Assembly: GCA_029876055.1 (NCBI GenBank)
Contig: CM056875.1
Coordinates: 7,465,001-7,529,000 of the forward strand
Direction of reading: 5' to 3'
DNA: 64,000 bases
From: Madurella fahalii
Lineage: Eukaryota > Ascomycota > Sordariomycetes > Sordariales
In this document: one piece after another, positions 21,401 through 32,564 of the stretch
How the letters are laid out: each line of letters starts with the position of its first letter
Numbering within the stretch: position 1 is the first letter of the stretch
Position numbers and translations under genes: made by a program
The notes under the pieces: model-generated
Seen by the model: only the letters and a program-made list of their open reading frames with translations
Told to the model about the DNA's origin: nothing
Database searches by the model: none

Positions 21401-23808
21401 TCATCCAAGCTGCAACGAAGGAATAACGAGTCTGTCGCGAGCCGGCAGGCAGCAGCCCTCTTCGAGGGGTGGGCTACCGATCTCGTCAAGATCCTTGGAA
21501 AATTTGGTAGCAATCTGAGGAGATACCCCGATTCCATCTACAAACTGATCCCCCCTTTTGTCCTCGGGATTCTGTCATCTACCAGCAGTTCGGTCGTAAG
21601 GAGAGTCGAGCCCTGCAAGTTTCCGGTTTTACTACCTCCAGTTGGGATGACTGCCTTGCCCGCTTTTCCATGTCTCAGGGCGCTGTCGCATCCTCCATGA
21701 TTGGCGCGGGCAGTCGCATCGCAATCCTCAGCATCAGCGGGAAGACCAGCCAGATCATCCTGTACAATTCGACGACATTCGAGGAACAGAGACGCATCAC
21801 GCATCCTGAACGTGTCTTGGCCATTCAACCCAACAAACTGGGCGATACGATCGTCAGCTACGGCTTTGCCACTACAAAGGTATGGGATGCAGCCACCGGA
21901 GATTGCCTCAAGACGATCAAGAACCCAGCCAAACGTCCGCGGCCTCACAGCATTCATTTTGCCGAGGAACATAACACGCTTATTGTCTGTGGCGAGGATA
22001 GATGCATCAGAAGTTGCTCCCTCGACGATGACTCCGCCCAGCAGTGGAAACTGCTGACCCAGATTGATGAGGAAAGCCTTGGGGATACCATCGTCAACTT
22101 CCCGATCTGCTCCGCTCTCAGTCCAGATGGAACCATGGTTGCCTTTGGTTATCGAAACCATCCCCTCACAGTTTGGGAGTTGGAACCGCCCATGCTACTA
22201 GGACAATGCCATGTGCGTTTAGACGAAACGAACATGACAGTTGAGGACCATACGTGGGGAGAGGTTTTCCGGCTGGCCTGGCATCCGCTCAGCGGCGAGG
22301 TATTCGGTCTAACTTTGGTAGGCTTGTTGTTTCGATGGGATCCGCATGAGGAGGAGACCACTGCCACCGTACAAAGTGGCGGGGATTGCCTCGCCGTCAG
22401 CTCGGATGGCTCCCTCGTAGCCACTGGCGATGGAGTTGGTGCCATCAAGATTTATGCAACGGCCGACTTCTCAAAGCTTTACCAGCTTTCATCACAGGAC
22501 CCTGTCCTGCAACTCGCATTCAGTACCGATTCAAGGCGACTCTACGATATAAGAGGGTTGTATGGCAACGTGTGGGAACCCAACACACTGCTCCGGCTCG
22601 CCGATTGTCCGGACAACAGCAGCAGTGATGCCAGTAGCGAGACAGAAAGCATTGCCAAGGGTTCGCTGCTCCCAGAGCATCACTTTGCCATGGTTGACAA
22701 TGTTGTCACACTCTCAGGCCAGTCGTTTGGCCCTCTATACTGCTATGGCACCGAGAACGGGGTAGCGACCCTGTGTGAAGCCGGTCGTGGCAAGGTATGC
22801 GAGCTAGAAAGACTTGCCAGCTTCATGCCAATCGAGCAGGTGGTCTGGAGTGGAGATGGGAAGTTCGTCGCACTTGCAGACCTGAGCGGGAGACTCGCAA
22901 TTAAGAAGATTACAAGATCCGGTGGCCAGCGAAATACTTGGCAGGTCTCGCACGAGTTTGATCTTGTTATCCCGCCAGACCGTGGCAATATCAGCCAGTT
23001 AATCTTCCACCCAACTGGCGGCACGCTCTTCGCCGCCACACCGGAAAGACTTTTCTTAATCGACATGGAATCGAAAACGCTGACCGAGTCAACCCCGGAA
23101 TCGAGGACTACAAAACTCAAGGTGAAATGGGCTTGCCATCCGACAAGACCGGATCTGCTCCTTGGGTTTGGAAACAACAAGGTGCACATTGTCAGCTGGA
23201 CCGATCTCTGTGAGAAAGAGGTTCACACATTCTTTCCACCACGTCTTGTGAGATCGTCGACAATTTCAATATCCTCGCCTTCGGCGTACGGACGCACGGG
23301 AAGCTTTCAAAAAGACACCGAAACACTTGGAAGGCTCATCACCCACATGGACTGTCCTGAGATTTTACTGGAAATCTTATCCCCAAGCTCGTCGGGCCAA
23401 GTTGAACGCCAATATTTGATGTTCAACATCGACGAGCTGCGGTTACGTGAAGCCGGTTCTCATGGGAGAGCAAATCAAGAGAACGAGGAAATGATTTTAC
23501 CATACACGGCTCTCGCACCGGACATCTCGTCACAGATACGCGAGCCGCTTGCCGTTCTCTCGCGGAGAAGACTCGTCTTTCTTCACATCGACCGCTGGAT
23601 TTGTACTTGGAGGTTGCCGCCAGCGGCGGGAGAGACGGTCCGGACCGAAGGGACGAAAGGATCAGAAGTTGAACAGCACTACTTTCTTCCAGGAGATTGG
23701 GTGACCACGAGCGAAACCCGCCTCTGCACTGTCACGCCAGACGGGACGTTACTCTGCCCTCGGAATGGGGAAGTAGTCACCGTTCAAGCTGCGAGACTCC
23801 GGAAATAG
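18430..23808 (+). CDS. NLR-like protein: SesB-type hydrolase, NACHT, WD40 repeats (apparent frameshift)
   Basis: STAND-type receptor as used in fungal non-self recognition. Exons 18430-19014, 19073-19123, 19359-19646, 19720-19885 and 19944-23808; about 1650 aa if one base is restored. After 100 disordered residues comes a SesB/lipase-like domain: VVFVHGLGG (109-114 oxyanion turn) and IVHSMGGLIVKE with nucleophile Ser about 204, encoded by a 51-nt exon, then IIFLSTPHRG. The NACHT NTPase has Walker A GNAGGGKS at 430-437 and Walker B LYLVIDGVDE near 528-537, followed by a winged-helix and helical arm (WATCARRLLSVEEL). A WD40-like propeller fills the last 750 residues (VSYGFATTKVWDAATGDCL, CSALSPDGTMVAFGY, CLAVSSDGSLVATGD). 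Between NACHT and WD40, frame 2 passes to frame 1 at the C6 run 21550-21555: PPF..CPRDSVIYQQFG and WDDCLARFS are only readable with one extra C. The intron 2 length (235 nt) is unusual here. Confidence 0.87.
21550..21555 (+). other. Probable single-base deletion in C6 run (NLR)
   Basis: Reading frame changes by -1 here. With seven Cs the text reads IPPFCPRDSVIYQQFG, a linker that fungal NACHT-WD proteins share before the WDDCL start of their propeller. With six Cs the protein stops at about 21700 in unrelated sequence. Confidence 0.75.
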
Positions 23809-24238
23809 CATTTCATTGTTTTTCTTGAAGGCAATCGGATATAGACGATAAATAGTGATGGGTTGTTGCAGGCGTATGGTGCCGATGATTGAGAGGGTAG
23901 GATATGTTCTACTTAGATACCAGTCACGAATTCATGAATCAACCGATTATATCTCAGCAGCAAGCTCGAGCTGTATGGTGATGGGCTAGTCCGATGGACA
24001 GAGTAAGACTTCAATTCTACAATACGGCTACTTGAATACCTGCAAATGCGCGTGTGATTCGACCCTTGAACTTGGAGTCGATCCCTGGCTCCCTGTCATC
24101 ACGTGGGTCCGTCATCCGGAACTTCGGAAGCGTGAGAATCACGCCTGGGAGATTTTGTCATTAGTCAATCTTGTGAGCTTCCCCGCCAATTCCTGCCATC
24201 CTCCAAATTGTTTGGCCACTTTCCGCACCAGCAATAAC
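23809..24238. other. Intergenic region between NLR and MFS gene
   Basis: 3' flank of the NLR and promoter of the transporter. No gene or RNA recognised. Confidence 0.6.
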
Positions 24239-25869
24239 ATGTCGACCCAGCCCGAAACAAACCCACCACCAGACCTGCTCATATCACAGGCACCAGCTGA
24301 AAAACCCACATCGTTATCACCACCGCCCGACGAGCTCAAAAATCAAAGTCCCAACCATGAACCACAACAACCCGACCCTCACCCCCCCTTTTCCAAATCG
24401 ACACGCACGTACCTCACCTACCTCCTCGGCTTCACCATCACCCTCTCTACCCTCACTGCAACAATCTACTTCCCACTCATCCCCCTGCTCACCCGCCACT
24501 TCTCGGTCCCGCTCCAGTCCATCAACCTGACGGTGACAGCCTACGCCGTCGCGCAGGCCCTGGCCCCGGCCCTGTTCGCCTCGCTCGCCGACTCGCTGGG
24601 CCGCCGCCCCGTGCTGCTCGCCCTCGTCGCCCTGTACGCCGCCGCCAGCTTGGGGCTGGCCGTCGTCTCCCGCAACGCCACTGCTGGTGCCGCGTCGTCA
24701 TCCTCCTACGCGGCACTGCTGACGCTGCGGGTGCTGCAGAGCGTCGGCGGCTCGCCGACGCCGGCTATCGCGTACGGGATCGTCGCCGACGTCGCACCGC
24801 TCGCTGAGAGGGGCGCCATGTTGGGGCCCATGATGTCGTTTTGTAACGGGCTGTCGGCGGTGGGGCCCGCGGTGGGCGGGGCGGTGGCGCTCGCGACTGC
24901 CGGGGTCGAGTGGGTGTTTCTGGCGCTGCTGGTGGTGGCGGTCGTGGTGCTGGTTGGGGTTGGGGGGACCCTGCCCGAGACGTTGGCGGGACGGCGGCGG
25001 AGGGGGGAGAGGGGGGAGGGTGGGCGAAGGGGTGGGTGAGGAGGCCGTGGTGGGAGTTGGTCGTGGGTGGTCTAGGAAAGAGGAGAGGCGGGGATAAGGG
25101 GAGGGGTGCGAGGGAGAAAATGATCGTCGAGGATGAGCATAGGGGGCTTACAAAGTGGAGGGTTCGGAACGCGGTCGCGTCGTTCCGGTTTATCCTCCAC
25201 AAGGACGCGTTCGCGGTGCTGTGGATGGTGGCTTCGTCATACACGGTTTACTATACCTTCCAGGTCGCCATCCCCGTCATATTTGACGAAATTTACGGCT
25301 ACAACGAGCTCGAGATTGGCCTGGTCTTTTTGCCTGGGCTGGCCGGTATGACGATTGGGGGCATCATTGCCGGCAAGCTCGTGGACCAGAACTACGCCGC
25401 CACTGCGAGGAGGCATGGCTTCGAACCCGGAGTCAAGCTGAATAAGAGACATGACCTATGCGAATTCCCCATAGAGGCGGCTAGGTATCGCCACTACCTC
25501 ATCTTTGTCTTCCTCGAGATAGCCGTCGTCATTGGATACGGCTGGGCCGTGTGGTTTCACGTTCATCCCGCGGTGCCGATTGTGTTGCAGTTCTTCGCCT
25601 GCGCGCTGTCGACGCTGTTGAGCCACACGGCAAGTGTTCTCCTGGTCGACATATTTCCGGACACGTCAAGTTCTGCATATGCGTCGGGACAGCTTATGAG
25701 GTGCGGACTCAGCGCTGCCTCGGCAGCCGTCTTGCAGCCTCTAGTGGATGCTGTCGGCCGCGGCTGGTACTTCACCATGTTTTCACTGTTCCTCGGTCTC
25801 ACTGGCGCCGCTTCGGTTGTCATCAGCCAAGTTAAGGGCATGGATTGGCGACGAGCGAGGCTAAATTAA
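24239..25869 (+). CDS. MFS transporter, DHA1 drug:H+ antiporter type (apparent frameshift)
   Basis: Twelve-helix plasma-membrane antiporter of the Qdr/Flr1-like group; substrate unknown. ATG at 24239 starts a Pro-rich cytosolic tail of about 55 residues before helix 1 (YLTYLLGFTITLSTLTATIYFPL). The N-half shows motif A (SLADSLGRRPVLL) and the TM4-5 block VLQSVGGSPTPAIAYGIVADVAPLAERG. The N-half is in one frame up to LPETLAGRRRRG and the C-half (KGWVRRPWWELVVG through MDWRRARLN) is one base out of phase; total 543 aa if one G is restored in the G6 runs at 25002-25016. A 56-nt intron 25020-25075 would also keep frame, but its GTGGGC donor and missing branch site are poor and it would delete the RPWWEL segment. 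The C-half has clear helices (VFLPGLAGMTIGGIIAGKLVD, HTASVLLVDIFP). Confidence 0.83.
25002..25016 (+). other. Probable single-base deletion in tandem G6 runs (MFS)
   Basis: Two G6 runs (25002-25007 and 25011-25016) separate the two out-of-phase halves of the transporter. One additional G would join LPET..RRRRG to KGWVRRPWWEL. Confidence 0.6.
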
Positions 25870-27059
25870 GCGGCGATGAAGAGCATCTTGGAGGCTGTGG
25901 TCTATCAAAGGTTTGGCCTGAGTGTAGATAGGCCGCGGCAGGTTCTTCAAGATTAATCAAGAACTCAAGGACCCTAGCAAGCGATATACCGATCAACACA
26001 CCAGAGGAAAATGATTTACAACAAAGGCACAAGATTGGAGAGCGTCTCGGACAACGATAGGTTCTAGAATTCGAGTAGAAAATGCAACCGGGGGGGATCT
26101 TCCTTCCCCACCGTCGCCCCCATGGCCAAAGAAGCGGCATCCCTGAGTTCCACTTCCCGCCGATGCCACGCTCTGAGACGACGGGTAACGTATCAAGGCC
26201 CATGGCAGACTGCAAGGCGATCAAGGCCGCACGCCGGGCATGCGATCCTCTGTGAGGAGGCCAGGGAGAGCGGGGTTGGCAGGTCTCCGCTTTACCTTTC
26301 CAGAACAAGCTTCGACCGCATGGCGCCATCACAGCAGAACGTTTCAGCTGTCATCACCACCCCCGGCCAAACCGAGCGAGTCTCCTCGTTCAGAGCCTCA
26401 AGCTGCGCTCCGGCAGCCAGGCTGTTCATATGCCATACCATCTCAAACGCGGTAATTCAAACTCCAGCGGCGTCAGTCGGTCATGCTCACCTCGACAACT
26501 TGCTACTTTGCTGTTGGTCATGCCGGCGATTGCTTTTTTTAGAAGTTGCCACGTTCCGCCCGTGATCGCCGGCAGCGGGGGTGCGGGTGATAAACTGATA
26601 ATGACGATGCAGAAGGGGATTGCGGGAAGGGGATGCGGGCTGCATGTCTGGTAGATCTGGTCTGTGCAGTCCCGCTTGGCGTAGATCTTCAGATCTCTAA
26701 CCAAGACTTTGCGACGGGACAAGGGACCATGGGGGTGGCTGTGATGTGTAAGATCCACACAGCTGCCCCGGGGTCTGGCTGAGGGGTTCTTTTTCTGGGG
26801 TTCTTCTTACACTCCCACTGGGCTTGACACCATTGCTGTCAGGACACGAGACATCGAGTCGACACCTCACAGCCTCAAGAGCGGATCTGGCCTTGCGTGA
26901 GAAGCCATTATCCGTCCAATAACAGGCCCTGCAAACCAGGGGCCTGTTAACGCTCTTTCACTCTCTCGTCAACACACCATGCAGTGATTCTGGAAGAGAG
27001 TGGCAGTGCAGATCTGCGCTTCGAGAAGGTCTGGATCCAAATTCCCCTGCGTCGCATCC

Positions 27060-27078
27060 TTTTTTTTTTTTTTTTTTT
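27060..27078. repeat. Poly-T tract (T19)
   Basis: Mononucleotide run in non-coding DNA, directly visible. Confidence 0.9.
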
Positions 27079-27952
27079 CCCCTTCCGGCCGATACAATCG
27101 CTTTGGGGCTTCAAAGTGTGGATGCGGCGGGTGTAAGTGGGTGAGATGATGGATTTGATACTCACCCCATTTCGGACGATCGCGCTAGCTGCCACAAGAG
27201 TATTATTAGAATTCATCCGTCTAAAAAATCTCCGAGGTCAATGAATAGAGACCGAATCGGCATCGGACCCGGGTCTTCGGAGCGGCGACAGGGGGATGAG
27301 CCGCGGCAAACCTGAACCAACATGGATTGACCCCGCTGTCAGAGCAGCCGGCAGATGCCGATAACAAGCTTTTTCCTAACTCATTTGGGAACGGCCATGT
27401 CGATAGGGTTCGATCTGTGCCTCGTGGGGGTGAGAGTCTGTCGTGTCTCAGCTCTGTGTCACGCTTGTCTCGACCACGCGTCCACCACTAACAACGTTCC
27501 TGTCATGCCCTGGGCCGAATAGAGGTGCACGGGTGATCGAGACACCACGCGCGTCGGTGGTTATCAAATGATGTGCCGCCGCTGGGGTCGGATAATGGCC
27601 GTGGATCATCCAGGCCGGTGTTCGGACGAGACAGTTCGGACCGTCGTCGTGGCTGAGACTTCCGCTTCTTGAACATTCTGTCTCGGCGCGGCTCTTGTTG
27701 CTCGTCTTCAAACAAGTTAACTCTAAAGGCGCGGAGCGCTTGGGGCCACAGCCACCAGGAGAACCACCGCGATGGACGGTTGCTAATACGTTAGCTAGAG
27801 TTCATCTTGAGCCAAAAGGGAAGGCGGACACGCCATCAGCATGGTGACACAGTCTCCAGCAGTGTTCGCTTTCCCATGGCCCACCCCCTCGGCCAGTGTC
27901 ATCGCCCCTCCTCCTCCTCCTCCCCTTTAGTACGCCAGTGAACCAGAGCTTG

Positions 27953-27960
27953 TATAAAAG
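27953..27960 (+). promoter_or_regulatory. Candidate TATA box upstream of the cysteine-rich gene
   Basis: TATAAAAG follows a CT-rich tract, a common fungal core-promoter arrangement. It is 480 nt before the ATG at 28440. Assignment to that gene is inference. Confidence 0.4.
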
Positions 27961-28439
27961 GAAGCATGTGCTGCCGACTGTGGTGGAATAGCCGGATATC
28001 ACCAGCTTTGTCATTCTCCTTTTTCCTTCCTAAGCTTCGTTCTCCCTTACCTTCAGCTTAAATCCGGTGGAGTTCAGGTACTCGTCCGGCAATCCCCAAG
28101 ACCGTCGTCCACGGGCGTCATCTCAACTTCCGATTCGTCACGGTAACCTCGACAACGGGCTTACTCTTCTCGTTGGTACCAGTGTTGGAGGTGCGGGATG
28201 ATAATCTCCTATTCGTAGTCTGTCTAAAACACATCAGCGCTCTGCCTCGCAGCGTTGACTAATACGGTCATCGACACAACAGTACCAAACTCTTAGAACG
28301 AACTCAAGTGAAAGATTAGGACCATTCCGAATCCAGGGAACTATTCGAGGCGAGGAAAGCCACGGTTCTTTCAAAGCCCTGTCCCATTCCACCTTCGACA
28401 ACAGGAAAGCGAGAGAGGGAACGAAGAAAAGACTGCAGA

Positions 28440-28985
28440 ATGTGTACTTACGAGTACCTTCACCACCGTATGTACAACTTAGCAAGACTGCTTTTACTCC
28501 TACTGTTGCTGCTCGTTTAAGGGACCCAAGGGATAAAAGAAAAATGCCACTGGGAGAACTAAAGAATACCAAAGGCCACCACTGACAACCGAGTAGACCA
28601 CCTGCCCCCGTGCCCCCGACCGATCGACATCGTGGTGCACTACACCTACTGCCCCAACTCGACCATCGACAGCCTCACCGGCTCGCCGCAGCCGTGCGAC
28701 GCGCCGCAGTTCGACGAGACGGCCGCGCAGCAGCACGTCGACTACAACGACCCCTGTGCGACGGGCGGCTGCCTGGTCTCGCCCGACTGCTCGTCGGGCG
28801 GCTGCCGCCTGGCGCAGCTCGGCGGCCGCTGGAGGTGCTGCCAGTGCGGCGGTAAGGGCAACGAGTACCGCTGGTGCTGCCACCGCCAGCGGACCAGCCC
28901 CGACACCTTCTGCTACCACGTCTGCTGCGCCGAGTGCAGGGCGGATCCGGCGCCGTCTTCGGCCTCGTCGAGGAGGAGGCGGTAG
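28440..28985 (+). CDS. Small cysteine-rich protein, paralogue 1
   Basis: 138-aa protein of unknown function. Exon 1 is 28440-28467 (MCTYEYLHH) with a consensus GTATGT donor; intron 28468-28596 has a CTGAC branch site; exon 2 is 28597-28985. It starts with MC and has no signal peptide. About 17 cysteines occur in short knots: YCPNSTID-x3-TGSPQPC, CATGGCLVSPDCSSGGC, WRCCQCGG, WCCHR, and CYHVCCAEC near an Arg-rich tail. The YCPxSxID-x3-TGxxxPC and W-x-CC-x-CG-x-WC pattern recurs in the gene at 31958, so the two are related. Cysteine pairs of this kind often bind zinc; that is inference. This MC-start, cysteine/histidine-rich type is common in Pezizomycotina but I know no function. Confidence 0.7.
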
Positions 28986-29210
28986 CGAGGAGCGGGGAGG
29001 TGCAAGCGGGGAAAAAAAGAATTGTCTCCGTCATGGCTGTGATGGCAGTGGCCTTGAAGGGAGGAAAATGGGTGGGGTGACATGGTTCCAGGTTGTCTTA
29101 CCGTGCCGTCCAGGCACTGTTCGGAAACGCGCCTGGCCATGAATGGTCAAGCCGGGGCCTCGGGAGACTTGGACATCATCGGCCCGTCTGGTGTGCCTCT
29201 TACCCTCGGC

Positions 29211-29264
29211 CTTTCTTTTTCTTTTTCTTCCTTTCTTTCTTTCATTTTTTTTTTTTTTTTTTTT
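29211..29264. repeat. Polypyrimidine tract ending in T20
   Basis: C/T-only stretch, apart from one A, finishing with an uninterrupted T run at 29245-29264. Confidence 0.85.
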
Positions 29265-31717
29265 GGCTCTTATTCCGATATCTCCCATTTCGGTCCTCTG
29301 TCATGTCTTTCTCGACAACACTCCATCCCGTGTTCGAGGAGCAACCCCAATTTCTATAAGGACCCTGCGCCAGGAGACAGGCTATGACTTACAGCCGAGC
29401 ATCGCAGGACGGGATTACCAAAGACTTCTCCGGAGTTGGGAGTGGGCTTCGGGGTGTAGGGCGTCATTTCCTTGGCGTTTCTTGGTCAGTTATCCTGTCT
29501 TTTCTCTTCATTCTTGTGTAACATGACTAGGTTTGATTGGGCTTCTGTTGTAGTGCCCTGCAGTAGGGAAGGCTGGCATGTCCGGAGCTTTCTAAGCTGC
29601 ACAAACTTCACTTTGTTTGCTTTGCTTTCTGCCTGGCCGTCGGCGTGACCGGCTATATGCAAATGATGTGATTGATTCTCCTCAACGTGCAGCTCATGGA
29701 GAAAACGAGGACACAGCGGCCTGATAAATCTCTTGGCATCTCCTCCTCATACGACTGGTTAGCGCGCTCGTCTCCTGGCCTAGCCTCATCGTGAGGAGCA
29801 GCTCCTGTGACGAGATCAGAGGCCAGTGTGATCAAGCCAGGAGTCGGCATGCCCCGGCCTGCCCGGTCCGAAGCCCTGATCCCCCGAATTGCAACCCGAA
29901 CGGCAAATCAGACCCACCGGGCTCCATGTGTTGTTTGGGCCATAAAACTGCAATTTTCAGCGGAAAGAATTCGACTGTGGGGAAGACGGTATACCATTTC
30001 AGACACCGCAGGACCCCAAGATCAAGGCAGCCTCGAAGGATTGGTAGAGACCATGAGCGGAAAAGGCGGGAAGCAACCGATTAATGTTTCGTTTGTGTCT
30101 GCCAGACGGCCAGGTTGGAATGGCTAGTCATCCGGTCGGCCACCTCAACAACTTTGCTCAATCGACGACAGAATCCGTGGAGCTTTCCACTAACTGTGAC
30201 CATGGAATGACGGATAGCCCACCGTAGTAACAGATAAGCCTGGAAATGGCTTCGGTCGACTGGGTCGACGGTGACACATAGCGGGCGGTGATAGCAACAC
30301 GCCACTGGAGCAAACAACTCTGGCCTTATCATCCTGCCCGAGCCAGGGGACAGGCTCTCATCCGGGGAAATGCGGATCGTATCCGAAAGCACCTTTTGCA
30401 TTAACCCCACAAACCTCCACGCCGGTCTCCCATGCCGATCCTTTGCACTCGCGATTGCGGGGACTTCGCGCGATTCTTGTTTCTGGAATCGGCTCCCTAT
30501 TGTCAAACCGCCAACGTCGTTGGTATAATTAAGCAATGTTAGTTTCCCAGTTGCTGGGCAGCTCGTGGTCGACAAGGCGTGGACATGATCAGGTAGTCGG
30601 TGTGTACGATCGTCATTCGGAAAGTCGCAGTCGACTTTTTAGCCATCAAGACTCAACGATATAATGTCGCATCTCTTGATCATCTCGGGAGTGATTCGGG
30701 ACCGTGCCCCTGTTCGGAAGCTATATTTATTAGAAACGACAGACCGAGTATCCTGGCGGTAGCCCTCCGAGTATCGGCCCTACTAAGCATCCAGTGCGGT
30801 AAAGGCGCTTGCGTGCCAGCCCAGCCAGGTAAAAGAACCTTGACGGGGTATAACTCATCAGCCCCATTCGGCACCTAACCGAAGAAGTGTTGAGGGGCTG
30901 CTGGGGCATGCGCAGATAAAGAGCCTTGCACTGTGTGTGGCGGCCAACACACACTAGACCGGTGTGGGACGATGTAATTCTCAAGACTAAAAGAGCATTA
31001 GTATGTCTCACTATGACGACCGGCCGTGAAATGTCCCTCTGAGGCTGAGCAAGTCGGAAGATGGATTGCTTGATTCCGTCGAGATAAATAGTTGGTGGAT
31101 GCCGACAAGCCTCATAAGCACGCAATGGCGTGATTTGCGAGACGGCCCAAAAGCACATCGAATTATCGTAGGGCGTGCCGAGTGCCGAGTGCCGAGCATC
31201 CCAGGGACAAACTTATTCGAGGTCTAGACCTGGGGAACTCCAAAGTCTGCGTGCCCACTAGACATGGGTATCAACGGGGCAGCCGATCCTGTGGCTTGAT
31301 TCGCTACCCCGACGGTGTCTGAACCCAGAGGTTGTCTAGCCGGTGTTGACTCACGAGGTATGCGTCTATCAACGACCAACGAAAAGGCCGACAGTGCTAG
31401 AAACTGGACCATCAACCATCGATAGCAGGCCGCGTAAGGATCGTGACTCCTGGGTCTTGTAGGTAGATGTCCAGGCTGAGGCCTCGGTGGTGCTTTGCTC
31501 TCCCGGAGTTTCCGCGACGCCTTTCCCCGCCCGCCCATCCAACGAGCAAGGACGTGGCTGATGTGCAGGCCGTAACCATCGTGTGGAATCCATACGACTC
31601 GGGATGTCCAAGACAGTTCAAGTAGCCTCGGCCAATGACCTTCTCAGCCACAATATCGTGGCGGTAGTGGTGGCGGTAGTGGAAGCGGCCTGTCGAGGTA
31701 GATAAGGAGATTCTGTG

Positions 31718-31718
<1 letters not shown>

Positions 31719-31756
<38 letters not shown>
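31719..31756. repeat. (AT)n(GA)n compound microsatellite
   Basis: About six AT units followed by about eleven GA units, 200 nt before the second cysteine-rich gene. Confidence 0.92.
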
Positions 31757-31957
31757 TTAGACAGGCGAGAGGTCTCGAGTCCCCCTCAGCGTGGGCGGAG
31801 GGGATAGCGCGCATCAAGAATCTGCTGGTTGAGAGTCCTACGTCCAGTCAGGGCGCAGCTTGACGATTCATTTGAGGGGTCAAACCTTTCAAGGAGACGC
31901 CGCAGTCCGCGCAGCGTTGTTAAAAATCAGACCCTCTTCCTCCTCCCATAAGCAGCC

Positions 31958-32564
31958 ATGTGCCACGGACATCCATATTCTCATTCTTGCGGTCACCAGT
32001 CTTTGACATGGCACTATTGCCCGTCGGCCGTCATTGATTTGGAAACGGGCTACGAGACACCATGCTCCCACATCACATTCGCCGCGTCCCAGCCATCAAC
32101 CATGAGCTGCCCCCTGGCGAACTGCGACTTTCGCAGCGCAGGGGGCGGCTGGACCTGTTGCAACTGCGGAGCGAGCAACAGCGGCGGGTGGTGCACGAAC
32201 GTGTCGGCAAATCCTAAATGGGAGAAGAACGCGGTTACGAACGAATGGGAGTGGATTGGAGCGTGTGACCATGGCTGTTGCAAGAAATGTCCCAAAGACG
32301 GTAAGTCCTGTTGCTCGGCACATGCGAGATGTCGTTTCTAACACCCATCAAGTTCCCACTAGGAGTGACGAGCCTAGTCGCAACCATGGCAAAAAGGGCA
32401 AAGACTCACAGAAGCACAAGCAGGAAAATCCACAGGAGGTGTCAGCCGAGGGTGGTCCCGTGGCATCATACAGTATCACGCTGGATTACAGCGCGAGAGA
32501 CGTCGACGGTTCGCCAAGGAAACAAAGGGGTCAGAAGAAGAGGGACCACAAACGCCGCAACTAG
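31958..32564 (+). CDS. Small cysteine-rich protein, paralogue 2
   Basis: 184-aa protein of unknown function, related to the one at 28440. Exon 1 31958-32300, intron 32301-32352 (GTAAGT donor, TTCTAACA branch site), exon 2 32353-32564; the AAG acceptor at 32352 keeps phase. It begins MCHGHPYSHSCGHQSLTWHYCPSA in character, with a Cys/His cluster, then the shared YCPSAVID-x3-TGYETPC and W-T-CCNCG...GGWC blocks, then CDHGCCKKC. Exon 2 gives a charged, probably disordered tail (KKGKDSQKHKQENPQE...KKRDHKRRN) absent from paralogue 1. No signal peptide. Without splicing, the ORF ends 13 codons past the donor in CCSAHARCRF, so an unspliced form is possible. Confidence 0.7.

Larger units (their letters stand above)
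25870..28439. other. Gene-poor stretch, 2.6 kb
   Basis: No ORF with family character in either strand. Holds a T19 run at 27060-27078, a CTC/CCT pyrimidine tract around 27905-27926 and a TATA box at 27953. The TATA box probably serves the cysteine-rich gene downstream, which would then have a leader of around 450 nt. Confidence 0.55.
28986..31957. other. Gene-poor stretch, 3 kb
   Basis: Between the two cysteine-rich paralogues. Contains a pyrimidine tract ending in T20 (29211-29264) and an (AT)n(GA)n microsatellite at 31719-31756. ORFs on the minus strand near 30081-30575 and 30730-31158 show no domain or plausible splice partners. I recognise no transposon. Confidence 0.55.

Noticed and set aside
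21596..21678. Intron with GTAAGG donor between NACHT and WD40
   Set aside because: It keeps frame but would delete the conserved WDDCLARFS segment; a one-base slip upstream explains the data better.
25020..25075. 56-nt intron rescuing the first MFS gene
   Set aside because: Phase-compatible, but the GTGGGC donor is weak, no branch site is visible, and it would remove coding-like RPWWEL.
30081..30575. 164-codon minus-strand ORF
   Set aside because: No recognisable family or promoter context; composition resembles translated intergenic DNA.
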